61,108 bases of DNA from Candidatus Freyrarchaeum guaymasense (GTDB lineage: Archaea > Asgardarchaeota > Jordarchaeia > Jordarchaeales > Freyrarchaeaceae). Numbering within the stretch: position 1 is the stretch's first letter; each line of letters starts with the position of its first letter. The position numbers were made by a program, and so were the translations under genes. Shown one piece after another: positions 26,117 through 34,260 of the stretch. The notes under the pieces are model-generated. The model was not told the origin of the DNA. It searched no databases and saw nothing but the letters and a program-made list of their open reading frames with translations. Where the stretch lies: assembly GCA_030587405.1 (NCBI GenBank), contig JAUQZD010000027.1, positions 1 through 61,108 on the forward strand, read 5' to 3'.

Positions 26117-26759
26117 AGAAACCCTCCATCCTAAAGGAGAAGTAGAGGGTCTCGTCTTTTGGGGTGCATGTCAGGAAGTTTATGCTCATGTCTCCTGCGT
26201 CAACCTCCTCCTCAGCCATCCACTTCGCCCGGACAACCTCCCTCACAACGTCCTCCCCGCCCTCCCTCACAACCACGAGCACGTTGCTCTCATAGAGAAG
26301 CTCATCCTCACGGGGAAGAGCTATAACGCTCACAAGCCGATCACCCAGGGAGGCACGCAGCCTCCTTGAAAAAACGTTTAGAAGCTGCATCCACTTATCG
26401 CCACCTGTAGTAGACGAGTACTCCATAAACTTTTTTATCAGCGTCTCGTCTTTTGGGGTGCATGTCAGGAAGTTTATGCTCATGTCTCCTGCGTCAACCT
26501 CCTCCTCAGCCATCCACTTCGCCCGGACAACCTCCCTCACAACGTCCTCCCCGCCCTCCCTCACAACCACGAGCACGTTGCTCTCGTAGAGAAGCTCATC
26601 CTCACGGGGAAGAGCTATAACGCTCACAAGCCGATCACCCAGTTGCTCATAGCATTTATTAGCAAACGTATTAACCAGCACAGCCCACTTTGGAGAATCT
26701 TCAAAGTGAATTACGTACCGAGGGAAAGGAAGGCCTGTTTTAACACTCAAGTTAGCCAC
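26106..26759 (-). CDS. HEPN partner: degenerate nucleotidyltransferase-like protein with internal duplication
   Basis: A 217-residue protein made of two near-identical halves. Each half contains LGDRLVSVIALPREDELL, NVLVVVREGGEDVVREVV and INFLTCTPKDETL, the second shifted by 98 residues. The order of strands and helices suggests a minimal nucleotidyltransferase (MNT) fold like that usually found beside HEPN genes, but the catalytic GSxxxxxxxxDxD pattern is not visible, so it would be an inactive or greatly diverged antitoxin. It precedes the HEPN gene and overlaps it by 11 bp. MNT assignment rests mainly on context. Family unrecognised otherwise. Confidence 0.78.
   Translation of the reverse strand: MANLSVKTGLPFPRYVIHFEDSPKWAVLVNTFANKCYEQLGDRLVSVIALPREDELLYESNVLVVVREGGEDVVREVVRAKWMAEEEVDAGDMSINFLTCTPKDETLIKKFMEYSSTTGGDKWMQLLNVFSRRLRASLGDRLVSVIALPREDELLYESNVLVVVREGGEDVVREVVRAKWMAEEEVDAGDMSINFLTCTPKDETLYFSFRMEGFYVG
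26149..26642. repeat. In-frame 200-bp direct repeat, period 294 bp
   Basis: Bases 26149-26348 and 26443-26642 agree at 199 of 200 positions (difference at 26292/26586). The 294-bp offset equals 98 codons, so the reading frame is kept. The identity points to recent duplication or conversion inside the HEPN partner gene. Confidence 0.92.
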
Positions 26760-27299
26760 CCTAATGGGATCTCATGGAAAGCGGTGTTTAAAAGGGTTCT
26801 CTTAAACGGCAAACGTGCTTCCCACGTCATGTTTCCTTTTCCTTCATGTAAATTTCTGTTTTCGCCGAGATTCGCATACCTCCCTTTATTAGGAGGAGAC
26901 TATTTGAGGTGAAAGTTAGCATAAATGCTGAGATTTACACTTCATTAAGAGACGCATCATGAAGACAAAAATGCAGGGGAGGCAACAATGCTAAATCATG
27001 TTGATGGATGGGAGAAACTTACAGGAGGAGAGGGAGGAGGTGGGTGGAGGCGTTAGCCTGGGTGATGTGGCTCCCTTAAAAACCACGCTTTCTTCTTAAA
27101 CACTCTTTTACACTCTTTTAAGGAGTTTTGGAGGGTGAATGGTGGAGAAGTTAAGTCTGAAGGGGGCGTCGACGCTACACTTAACCTTTAATTAAGCGAG
27201 ATAACGCTAAGTAGGTTGGAAGCTACGATGCGTTAAGGAGAACGCAGAAACGCTTTTATTTCGGTAGGAATGTGAGAGAGTTGAAGGGAAAAAGTTTAA
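26760..27299. other. Divergent intergenic region, no gene seen
   Basis: About 540 bases. GTG at 26910 opens an 18-codon frame (VKVSINAEIYTSLRDAS), resembling the start of a MoaD-like protein, that ends at once; it may be a relic. A purine-rich tract lies near 27022-27053 and a short tandem repeat ACACTCTTTT at about 27099-27119. Nothing else is supported. Confidence 0.4.
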
Positions 27300-27977
27300 G
27301 TGGGTAGTTGTATGGGTGAGGTTGCTGAGAGACGGTGGCTTCTAATCGGCGGAATTAGCATTGTAGCCGCAGTACTTACTGGTCTTCTAGCGCTTATCTT
27401 AGCTGTAACCCTTTACACGTCATCACTCATTATGCCGGTTTACCCGAAGTTTCTACCGGTTAAACTAACCTTCCCCTGCATTAACGTCGGCTACAGCTTG
27501 TTCTGGCAGTACATAAGTGAGCTGGGTATGGGGCCGACAGCGCCGATATTTAACACGGGAATGATTATTGCAGGCCTCCTTGCCCTCCCATTCTTCACCG
27601 TTGCCCGTAAAGTTCTGGGGGGCTCCGTTGCAGCGACGGTAGGCTGGATTTCAGGGCTCATAGGGGTGCTCTGCCTGGTGGGAGTGGGATTATTCCCCAT
27701 GACCCCAGCATTCTTCATGATGAACCCTCACGAACTGGTCTCGATTGGCTTCTTCTCCGGCATGAGTATTTCAGCGGCTTCCATAGGATACTCTATGACG
27801 AGGAACCCGCTCTTCTCCAAGGTGCACGGGTGGCTGGGACTGACTGTTACAGCAACAGGAATAGTCTTAGGAGTTGTTGGGACGCCGCTGCCGGAATGGG
27901 TGGCTGCCATAGCGATAATCATATGGTTCCTCACGGTTGGGCTCTGGATGCTGGCTAAAGCATTCAGAATGTCTTAA
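27300..27977 (+). CDS. DUF998-family membrane protein
   Basis: A 225-residue integral membrane protein with six hydrophobic segments and short loops. The segment YSLFWQYISELGMGPTAPIF followed by a helix beginning NTGMIIAG is characteristic of the DUF998 family, whose function is unknown. The frame starts with GTG at 27300; an ATG at 27312 is equally possible, and neither has a strong ribosome binding site. It is followed after 33 bp by the asparagine-synthase-like gene, with a T-rich tract (27980-27993) between that may end its transcript. Confidence 0.85.
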   Translation: MGSCMGEVAERRWLLIGGISIVAAVLTGLLALILAVTLYTSSLIMPVYPKFLPVKLTFPCINVGYSLFWQYISELGMGPTAPIFNTGMIIAGLLALPFFTVARKVLGGSVAATVGWISGLIGVLCLVGVGLFPMTPAFFMMNPHELVSIGFFSGMSISAASIGYSMTRNPLFSKVHGWLGLTVTATGIVLGVVGTPLPEWVAAIAIIIWFLTVGLWMLAKAFRMS

Positions 27978-27979
27978 CA

Positions 27980-27993
27980 TTCTTTTTCTTTTT
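27980..27993 (+). terminator. T-rich tract after the DUF998 gene
   Basis: A run TTCTTTTTCTTTTT directly after the stop codon fits archaeal poly-U termination on the plus strand. The next gene starts only 17 bp later, so read-through is also possible. Confidence 0.4.
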
Positions 27994-28010
27994 GAAGGTG
28001 GGCTTCCAAG

Positions 28011-28979
28011 ATGAGCGGGCTGGATCGATTCATGGAGCTTGTCAGGTCGTGTGTGGAGTCGGCTGTTAAACGCAGCAGTGCTGATGGCATCCTTCTCTCA
28101 GGCGGACTTGACACCTCAATACTTGCCACGTTGGCCTCGAAGACGCGCAAGCTGAGGGCGTTCACCGTCGCCCTTCACGGGGCACCATCCCCGGACGTGG
28201 AGTACGCTAGGCTCGTCGCGGGGCAGCTCGGAATTAAGCATGAGGTATATGTTTTCGGGCTTGAGGAGGCTTTAAACGTAGTTTCGGAGGTCGTGAAGGT
28301 GCTAGGCGTCTTTGATCCTATGGAGGTTCGGAACAGCATAGCTGTTTACATAGGTTTAAGGGAGGCTTCTAAACACGTCAGAAGTGTTATGACCGGTGAC
28401 GGGGCAGACGAGCTGTTCGCCGGATACAGCTTCCTCTTTAGCCTTAAGGGAGAGGATCTAAAGGAAAGGCTTGAGTCAATGTGGAGGACGATGAGTTTTT
28501 CAGCTAGGCCTTTGGGGGCACACCTTAACATTGAGGTCTCACAGCCATATTTAGATCCAGAAGTGGTGAGGTGTGCAGCTGAAGTTCCGGTAGAGTTTAA
28601 GGTTAGAAGGGAGGGGGGTACTGTTTGGGGAAAGTGGATCTTGAGGAAGGCGTTTGAGGACGTCCTGCCACGCAGGATTGCTTGGAGAGTTAAGACACCG
28701 ATAGAGGCTGGCTGCGGGACGTGTATCCTGCCAAAAATACTTGACGAGGCGATAAGCGACAACGAGTTTCTGGCTAAAAGAGAGCACTACCTTAAGGCCG
28801 ATGGCGTTACGCTACGCGACAAGGAGCACCTCTTCTACTATGAAGCATACAGGAGAATTTTTGGTCCCCCAAGAATGGCTGTAAAAGATGGAGGGAAAAA
28901 ATGTCCATACTGTAAGGCTGAGGTCCCGTTAAGTGCGTCCTATTGCAGAGTGTGCGGCGCCTACCCCTTACCATGCTAA
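28011..28979 (+). CDS. Asparagine-synthase-like ATP-pyrophosphatase with zinc ribbon
   Basis: PP-loop enzyme related to the C-terminal half of asparagine synthetase. LLSGGLDTSILATLAS is the PP-loop binding ATP; VMTGDGADELFAGY and the helix after it are the asparagine-synthase signature; WRVKTPIEAGCGT lies in the substrate region. There is no N-terminal glutaminase domain, so it would use ammonia or a carrier-delivered nitrogen or sulfur. The last 30 residues form a zinc ribbon, CPYCKAEVPLSASYCRVCG, which ordinary asparagine synthetases lack. ATG 28011 follows GGTGGG. Such short forms can adenylate a carboxylate in other pathways, so the product is uncertain. Confidence 0.88.
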   Translation: MSGLDRFMELVRSCVESAVKRSSADGILLSGGLDTSILATLASKTRKLRAFTVALHGAPSPDVEYARLVAGQLGIKHEVYVFGLEEALNVVSEVVKVLGVFDPMEVRNSIAVYIGLREASKHVRSVMTGDGADELFAGYSFLFSLKGEDLKERLESMWRTMSFSARPLGAHLNIEVSQPYLDPEVVRCAAEVPVEFKVRREGGTVWGKWILRKAFEDVLPRRIAWRVKTPIEAGCGTCILPKILDEAISDNEFLAKREHYLKADGVTLRDKEHLFYYEAYRRIFGPPRMAVKDGGKKCPYCKAEVPLSASYCRVCGAYPLPC

Positions 28980-29467
28980 TTAAAGTCTACGCACCTATGA
29001 TGAAGCCCTTTTGTGTTGTCATTATAAGGCTTCAGCGTGAAGGTTACGGTATTAAACGTCCACCTGAAGCCTCAGGCCCACGCCTTCAAGGCAGCCACAG
29101 GTTCGTGTCCACGCCCCTTATCAGGGGATGAGCTGTAGAGAAGTGCTCTTACCCGAAGCCTCAGCCACCCTCCCTTTTAAGGGGACTTGGGCTACTTGTT
29201 AAGTACGCTGATCGAGGAATCGACCTAACTGACTGTTTGAACTTCGTGATAATGGAGGGCGATTGAAGGCAGCTTCCACCTCGGTTCGGATTGCGCCGTC
29301 TATGGATCCCCATTTCCATGACGTCGATTACTTGGCCGGCGCCGCGCCTTAGACTGCACTTCAATTCTTCAATGCAGGCTTACGCGGCAAGCTTCGATCT
29401 TCGTTTCAATCTTCATGACTTCTCACAGCTGACGTATTCTACTTCCTCCATCAACATGAAGCAGCCT
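28980..29467. other. Gene-free region, possible decayed IS200/IS605 right end
   Basis: About 490 bases. It contains GAAGCCTCAG twice (near 29062 and 29156), the hairpin CCCCT/AGGGG (29116-29129) and CCCTT/AAGGG (29169-29180). The second GAAGCCTCAG followed by a CCCTT..AAGGG stem recalls the 3' end of archaeal IS605-type tnpB elements. No TnpB frame survives. The remaining part (29200-29467) shows nothing. Confidence 0.3.
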
Positions 29468-30043
29468 TCAGTTGGTGGCTCTGAATATTATGAAGGATTG
29501 CTCCGGGAGGAAGGTGAATTCTTGGCTGACCTCGTAGCCTGCCTTCTTCATTTCCTCTATTATCGTTTCCCGGGGAACGTAGTGTCTAAATAAACCGCGG
29601 AAGGTGAGGGGCTTCGCGCCCTTATACTCTATTATGGCTATTCTGCCCTTCGGCTTTAGAAAGCGCCTTAGACGCCTGAAGTACTCCACCCTGTCTGTAA
29701 GGTGATGGTACACGTTCCGCATAAAAACGAGGTCTATGCTTCTCTCGGGTAGAGCCAGCTCTCCCCCTCTGGAGAGAACTGTTTCGATGTTGGCTAGCCC
29801 GCTTCCCCGGGCAGTAGCCTTGATGAATTCTAACATGCCGGGATCGACGTCTACCGCGAACACCCGTCCGCTTCTTCCGACTACCTCGGCGAAACGTAGG
29901 GAGAAGAATCCTCCGCCAGAACCGATGTCAGCGACCCATTCCCCCCGCTTTAATCCTAAGGCTTCCAGTACTTCGCCGGGCTTATTCTTCGGGTTGGACG
30001 CTGCCCTATTAAACATCCTCGCCTTTAAACTTGCAACCTTCAT
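29468..30043 (-). CDS. Class I SAM-dependent methyltransferase
   Basis: A 191-residue Rossmann-fold methyltransferase of the UbiE/arsenite-type branch. WVADIGSGGGFFSLRFAE is motif I for SAM; VFAVDVDPGMLEFI carries the acidic residue that holds the ribose; SIDLVFMRNVYHHL is motif post-II, typical of small-molecule methyltransferases; GRIAIIEYKG follows. No extra domain is present. The methyl acceptor is unknown. It stands alone between gene-free stretches. Confidence 0.9.
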   Translation of the reverse strand: MKVASLKARMFNRAASNPKNKPGEVLEALGLKRGEWVADIGSGGGFFSLRFAEVVGRSGRVFAVDVDPGMLEFIKATARGSGLANIETVLSRGGELALPERSIDLVFMRNVYHHLTDRVEYFRRLRRFLKPKGRIAIIEYKGAKPLTFRGLFRHYVPRETIIEEMKKAGYEVSQEFTFLPEQSFIIFRATN

Positions 30044-30388
30044 CCCTTTAACCCCTTGTTAACGCGTCACTTTATGTCTCCCTCGCACATAATTTAAGTG
30101 TTTTCGACTGTTAATGCCGGTTGCTTATCCATTCAGGAGGCGGTACTGAACATTTCCCGTGAAGAACTACAGCCTCTTGACGAGGAGGGGCTCTATCGAT
30201 GGTGAAGGTGTACTTAGTGATTGAGGACGGGTAGGCGAACCCTCAATAACAGATGTAACGTAGATGCATTAGAAATACAGGTGATAGGTTTTGGTAAAGG
30301 AGTGTGGAGGCATAGGTTCGACCCTCCTGGTAAAGAGAAAAGTGAAAGAGAAAAGGTGAGGAGAGGTGGGGGAAGGTGTTTAAACAGT
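30044..30388. other. Intergenic region, nothing definite
   Basis: About 345 bases. A stem TTGAGG/CCTCAA spans roughly 30219-30244, and GGTTCGA occurs at about 30317 but does not sit in a T-stem, so no tRNA is present. No gene is supported. Confidence 0.4.
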
Positions 30389-31303
30389 TCACCTCTTCTT
30401 TTTTGGCTTGATGAAATCAGGGGACATGAATTCGGGGGCCGTCCAGTCGTAGAAGCCCTTACCGGTCTTCATGCCTAGCTCCCCCCTTTCAATCATCTCC
30501 TTGAGCGCCTCCGGAGGCTTATCATCCGGGTTACCGCTCTCGTTGTAATATGACATTTCGATGTCATAGACTACGTCCAAGCCTACGCCGTCCATCATTG
30601 CGAAAGGCCCCATCTTCATTCCCGTGAAGATCATCCAAGCCCTGTCGACATCCCTGAAGTCAGCGTACCCGCCAGCCCAGATCTTCAACGCCTCCTTCTT
30701 TATTGCCCTCCACACCCTGTTGAACACGAAGCCTAAGCATTCCTTCTTCACGACGAGAGGTACGCAGTCGATACTTTCAATCCACTCCTTTCCCTTCTCG
30801 AAGGTCTCGTCGCTGGTCTTGCTTCCCCTCATTATGTCGGCCATGGGCCTGTCCGGGATTGGAGCGTAGAAGTGGATGTTTAAAACCTTGTCTTTGCGCT
30901 TAACAGCGTCTTCTATCTTTGAAACGGGAATTGAGGAGCTGTTGGTTGCTATGATTGCATGGGGTGGGGCTGCCTTGTCGATCTGGGCGAAGACCTCCTT
31001 CTTCAGCTCAAGCTTTTCAGGCACCGCTTCGATGACAAGGTCGGCGTCAGCCACGGCCTCCGGTAAGCTGCCGTGATACGTAACCCTGCTTTTATCCTCC
31101 TCGGGATTTCCCTCAACCCCCTCCTGCATGTAGTAAAGGTTGATGAACTGGGATATGTACTCCTTCGCGTTCTCCAGCGCCTCCGGGCTTATGTCGTAGA
31201 CACGCACCCTGTAGCCGTGGATGGCCGCCCAAGCCGCGATCTGCCTCCCCATAAATCCAGCTCCAACCACGCTAACAGTCGATATTTCACCAGCCATTTT
31301 CAC
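30389..31303 (-). CDS. 3-hydroxyacyl-CoA dehydrogenase (stand-alone)
   Basis: NAD-dependent oxidoreductase of the 3-hydroxyacyl-CoA dehydrogenase family, 304 residues, without a crotonase domain. VVGAGFMGRQIAAWAA is the dinucleotide-binding loop; VIEAVPEKLELK, ATNSSSIPVS and NIHFYAPIPDRP follow the family order. GFVFNRVWRA opens the C-terminal domain, which ends KTGKGFYDW. The usual catalytic histidine context HFFNPxxxM is changed to HFYAPIPDRPM, suggesting a substrate different from classical acyl-CoAs. The GTG at 31303 has GAGGG 6 nt upstream (ATG 31297 is the alternative). It lies 83 bp after the GlcF-like gene on the same strand and probably belongs to that unit. Confidence 0.9.
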   Translation of the reverse strand: MKMAGEISTVSVVGAGFMGRQIAAWAAIHGYRVRVYDISPEALENAKEYISQFINLYYMQEGVEGNPEEDKSRVTYHGSLPEAVADADLVIEAVPEKLELKKEVFAQIDKAAPPHAIIATNSSSIPVSKIEDAVKRKDKVLNIHFYAPIPDRPMADIMRGSKTSDETFEKGKEWIESIDCVPLVVKKECLGFVFNRVWRAIKKEALKIWAGGYADFRDVDRAWMIFTGMKMGPFAMMDGVGLDVVYDIEMSYYNESGNPDDKPPEALKEMIERGELGMKTGKGFYDWTAPEFMSPDFIKPKKKR

Positions 31304-31386
31304 CAGTCTCCCTCAGCTTCATATCAACTTAAATTTTAGGCAAAGCTAGCATTAAATTTTTCAGGGTGTAAAAAGGTTTGATCGGT

Positions 31387-32658
31387 TTATCTTTGAAGGC
31401 GGGACGCTAGCAGCTCCATCAGGTCTACCACTTTAAGCCGCGAGCCTGACGCTTTAGCGGCGTCGTCTAGGTTCCTGTTGCAGAAGGGACATGCCGACGT
31501 GAGCATTTGGGCCTCGGTCCCTTCAGCCTCCCTAATTCTTTCATTAGCTGCGAACGATGATAGCTCGGGGAAGGCTGACCTGACGCCGGCCCCGGCTCCG
31601 CAGCACCAAGCGTTCCACCTGTTTCTAGGCATCTCCACGAGCTCCACACCCGGGATCTTCTCTATGAGACGTCTTGGCTCCTCGTAAACGCCCATGTGGC
31701 GTCCAATGTGGCATGGGTCATGGTACGTCACCTTTAATGGCTCGCCTCCATTCAGCTTTATTAGTCCTTCCTCTATCAGTTCAAGAGCGTACGCTGGAGA
31801 GTGGATGACTTCAAACCCGTAGTCGAGCTTAAACTTCTCTCGGTAGACCTCTTTTAGCATTCTGTAGCATCCCGCACAGGACGTCACAACCTTCTCGGCT
31901 CCGGTCTTCTCTATCTCGTTAATATTGTGCTCAGCACATTTTCTAGCGATGTCCGCCTGACCAGTCCAGACGAGGGGGGATCCACAGCACCATTCATCAC
32001 TTGCTATGGTCACGTCGACGTTGGCAGCCTTGAGGATGGCCCACGTTGCTTCAGCTATGTTCCTCCTCCTGTACGAGGAGGTGCAACCCACAAAGTATAC
32101 TACTTCAGCTTTTTCCGGTAGCTTTTCGTTCTTCAGCCAGCTTACGCGCTCCTCGTGCGGTTCACCATAAGGGTTATGTTTCTCTTCAACGTACCGTCCA
32201 AACTGTAGGTGCTTTGGCATCCCGTACCCGTTCTTAACGGCTTCTTCCCTGACCGCTTGAAGCCACTCTAAAGCGTAATGGTGGATCTCGGGTATCTGGC
32301 ACTGCTGAACGCAGTTCCCGCATAGGGTGCAGTGGAAGAATATTTCAGCTAAGCTTTCACTCCACTTAAGCTTTCCAGTAGACAGCCCCCATAAGAGAAG
32401 GTTTTTACCTCCTAGGTAGTATGACTCGAACTTCCTTAGCTCCCCGCTCGGGCAGGTCCTCATCCAGTAGGCGTCTTGGAAAACGTAGCGGCAGGTTCCA
32501 CACTTGCCGCACAGGTAGAAGAGGTCAGAGTAGTACTTTAGGTCCTCAAAGCGGCTTAACGTCTTCTGCTCTGGAACAGAGAGTTTATGCGTTATTCCTT
32601 TCCCGGGTAGGAGAACTTGCATTGACTCGCGGAGCATTCTCCTAACCTTTTCAGACAT
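31387..32658 (-). CDS. GlcF/HdrD-like iron-sulfur oxidoreductase subunit
   Basis: Iron-sulfur protein of the GlcF/HdrD/GlpC class that passes electrons from a flavin subunit to a membrane or soluble acceptor. Two cluster motifs are at the N-terminus: CGKCGTC with its fourth Cys 12 residues on (TCPSG), and CTLCGNCVQQC. Two CCG domains follow: CCGSPLVWTG with SCAGCYRML, and CCGAGAGVRS with SACPFCNRNLDDA. ATG 32658 lies 7 nt after GGAGG, so the longer frame from 32682, which would overlap the flavin gene, is less likely. It follows the FAD-oxidase gene by 13 bp. No membrane segment is present, so the electron acceptor is unknown. Confidence 0.9.
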   Translation of the reverse strand: MSEKVRRMLRESMQVLLPGKGITHKLSVPEQKTLSRFEDLKYYSDLFYLCGKCGTCRYVFQDAYWMRTCPSGELRKFESYYLGGKNLLLWGLSTGKLKWSESLAEIFFHCTLCGNCVQQCQIPEIHHYALEWLQAVREEAVKNGYGMPKHLQFGRYVEEKHNPYGEPHEERVSWLKNEKLPEKAEVVYFVGCTSSYRRRNIAEATWAILKAANVDVTIASDEWCCGSPLVWTGQADIARKCAEHNINEIEKTGAEKVVTSCAGCYRMLKEVYREKFKLDYGFEVIHSPAYALELIEEGLIKLNGGEPLKVTYHDPCHIGRHMGVYEEPRRLIEKIPGVELVEMPRNRWNAWCCGAGAGVRSAFPELSSFAANERIREAEGTEAQMLTSACPFCNRNLDDAAKASGSRLKVVDLMELLASRLQR

Positions 32659-32671
32659 GGAAGTGCCTCCT

Positions 32672-34141
32672 TTAGGGTCCATGACCTGGGTTCATTATCC
32701 CGTTGGGGTCGAGGAACCTTCTAAGCTCCTTTATGAACTCAACGGAATCCTTACTTGCCTTAGCTAGGTTCCGCTCCCACGCCCACGGGGGTGCCTTATA
32801 CCTTACCGGGCTTTCGAGGCGTCTGACTGCCTCGTCGATCTCCATAAGGCACCTGCGCGTCTTCTCCACGTCTTCAGGGTCGTTTTTGTTAAACGCGATG
32901 TTAACCCTGGCAACCCAGTGGTGGCCGCCAAAGAGCGCCCTGCTATAGAATGACGCGTGCTTACCGTACTTTTTAGCTACCTCCCTGGCGATCTTGTAGT
33001 ACTCTGCTATGTGCCTTGAGGAGATGTAGCATCCAACCCATTCCCCTCCTCCCCCACGTTTAAAGTGCCAAGTGCAGTAGAAGTGTATTGGAGGGGACTG
33101 AAACGTCAGGAACTCTCCTCTGGCGTTTTCGGGGAAGAGGGTTACTGCGTCCTCGAAGGGGACTGCTGTTGCACCGTGCTTTGCGGCTATCTCGGTGAGC
33201 GCCTCCACCTTGGCCTCCATCTCCTTCTCTGTGTAAGCAGTTAGGGTGACCAGTCCGTTGAAATCGGGTAAGCCCACCTTTTCAGGTTCGAAAGGCATGT
33301 CATCCTTTTCCTCGTATCCCTGAGCTGCAGCGGCCCATGTGTAGTTGAGGCAGCACATGTCAACTATCCCCAGCCCTGCCCTTACAAGCGCCTTGAACAC
33401 GTTTACACCCCTCTCAACGGTGTCAGCTACTATGACGAAGTCTCTCCTAGGAAGGTTTGGCCAGAGCTTTATGGACGCCTTCGTCACTATGCCTGTCGTG
33501 CCCTCCCACCCCACGAAGAGCCCCGTGATGTCTGGTAGAGGAGCTCTCCCGTACCAGTAGGGTGAAACCATCCCGGTTCCAGTTCTAATGATTCTTCCTG
33601 TTGGGAGGACGACTTCCACCCCGTTCAGAAACTCTGATCCGGTTCCTCCAAGCATACTCAGGTTAAGCATGCCGTAGCACAGGTATGATGGGACGACTCC
33701 TGTTCCAGGAGGTGACCACGTTATTCCGGCTCTAAGGTCTGGGTGGTGGCGCTCCAAGTATCCTTCTAGGTCGCCCCACGTTATCCCTCCCTCGACGACG
33801 GCGTACATATCGTCCTCGTTGACTTCTAGCACATTGTTCATCCTTCTTAAATCCACCACTATTCCCCCTTGGAGGGGGTTACATATTCCGCCTATGTTTA
33901 TCCCTGAAACCCAAGGTACGACCGGGAGGCGCCTCCTGTTGGCGAGGAGCACTATATCCCGGACTTCCTCGGCAGTCCTCGGCATGACCACGAAGTCGCA
34001 TCGCCCCGGCTCCTCAGCCGTCACGAAGTCCATGTGGTACAGGAAGCACTCCTCGACGCGTGAAGACACGTACTCTGAGCCAACTATTTCAGCAAGCTCA
34101 CTATGGATCCTTCTAACCTCAGATTCCTCTAAGAGAACCAT
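32672..34141 (-). CDS. FAD-linked oxidase (GlcD/VAO family)
   Basis: Flavin dehydrogenase of the GlcD / vanillyl-alcohol-oxidase superfamily, expected to oxidise a 2-hydroxyacid or phenolic substrate. The FAD (PCMH) domain covers about residues 45-225: VMPRTAEEVRDIVLLANRR, VPWVSGINIGG, GGIVVDLRRMNNV, VVEGGITWGDLEGYL and GLFVGWEGTTGIVTKASIKL. The C-terminal half has the VAO-type pattern ending FLDPNGIMNPGHGP. Several features (WSPPGTGVVPSYL, LLGG-type substrate loop) look more like 4-cresol dehydrogenase than glycolate oxidase. ATG 34141 follows GGAGGG, with a TATA-like box at 34165-34174. It is the first gene of the unit with the GlcF-like and dehydrogenase genes and diverges from a membrane protein gene. 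Confidence 0.9.
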   Translation of the reverse strand: MVLLEESEVRRIHSELAEIVGSEYVSSRVEECFLYHMDFVTAEEPGRCDFVVMPRTAEEVRDIVLLANRRRLPVVPWVSGINIGGICNPLQGGIVVDLRRMNNVLEVNEDDMYAVVEGGITWGDLEGYLERHHPDLRAGITWSPPGTGVVPSYLCYGMLNLSMLGGTGSEFLNGVEVVLPTGRIIRTGTGMVSPYWYGRAPLPDITGLFVGWEGTTGIVTKASIKLWPNLPRRDFVIVADTVERGVNVFKALVRAGLGIVDMCCLNYTWAAAAQGYEEKDDMPFEPEKVGLPDFNGLVTLTAYTEKEMEAKVEALTEIAAKHGATAVPFEDAVTLFPENARGEFLTFQSPPIHFYCTWHFKRGGGGEWVGCYISSRHIAEYYKIAREVAKKYGKHASFYSRALFGGHHWVARVNIAFNKNDPEDVEKTRRCLMEIDEAVRRLESPVRYKAPPWAWERNLAKASKDSVEFIKELRRFLDPNGIMNPGHGP

Positions 34142-34260
34142 ACATTAGCCCTCCTGAGGAAAGTAATATTTAAAGAGTTTTTGTATCCATATATTTTATA
34201 TTTATGATTTAATAAATTTTACATCAATGACTTCATCTAATGGTGTTGGTGGAGGGAAGC
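34142..34260. promoter_or_regulatory. Divergent AT-rich promoter region
   Basis: A TTTAAATATT-like box on the minus strand (34165-34174) lies 25-33 nt from the FAD-oxidase start. TTTAATAAATTTT (34208-34220) is a plausible box for the plus-strand membrane gene. The two transcription units may share regulation. Confidence 0.45.

Noticed and set aside
26910..26963. Short MoaD-like start (18 codons)
   Set aside because: Too short to support a gene; noted only as a possible relic.
30290..30330. tRNA T-arm (GGTTCGA)
   Set aside because: The flanking bases do not form a five-pair stem and no acceptor or anticodon arm is found upstream.
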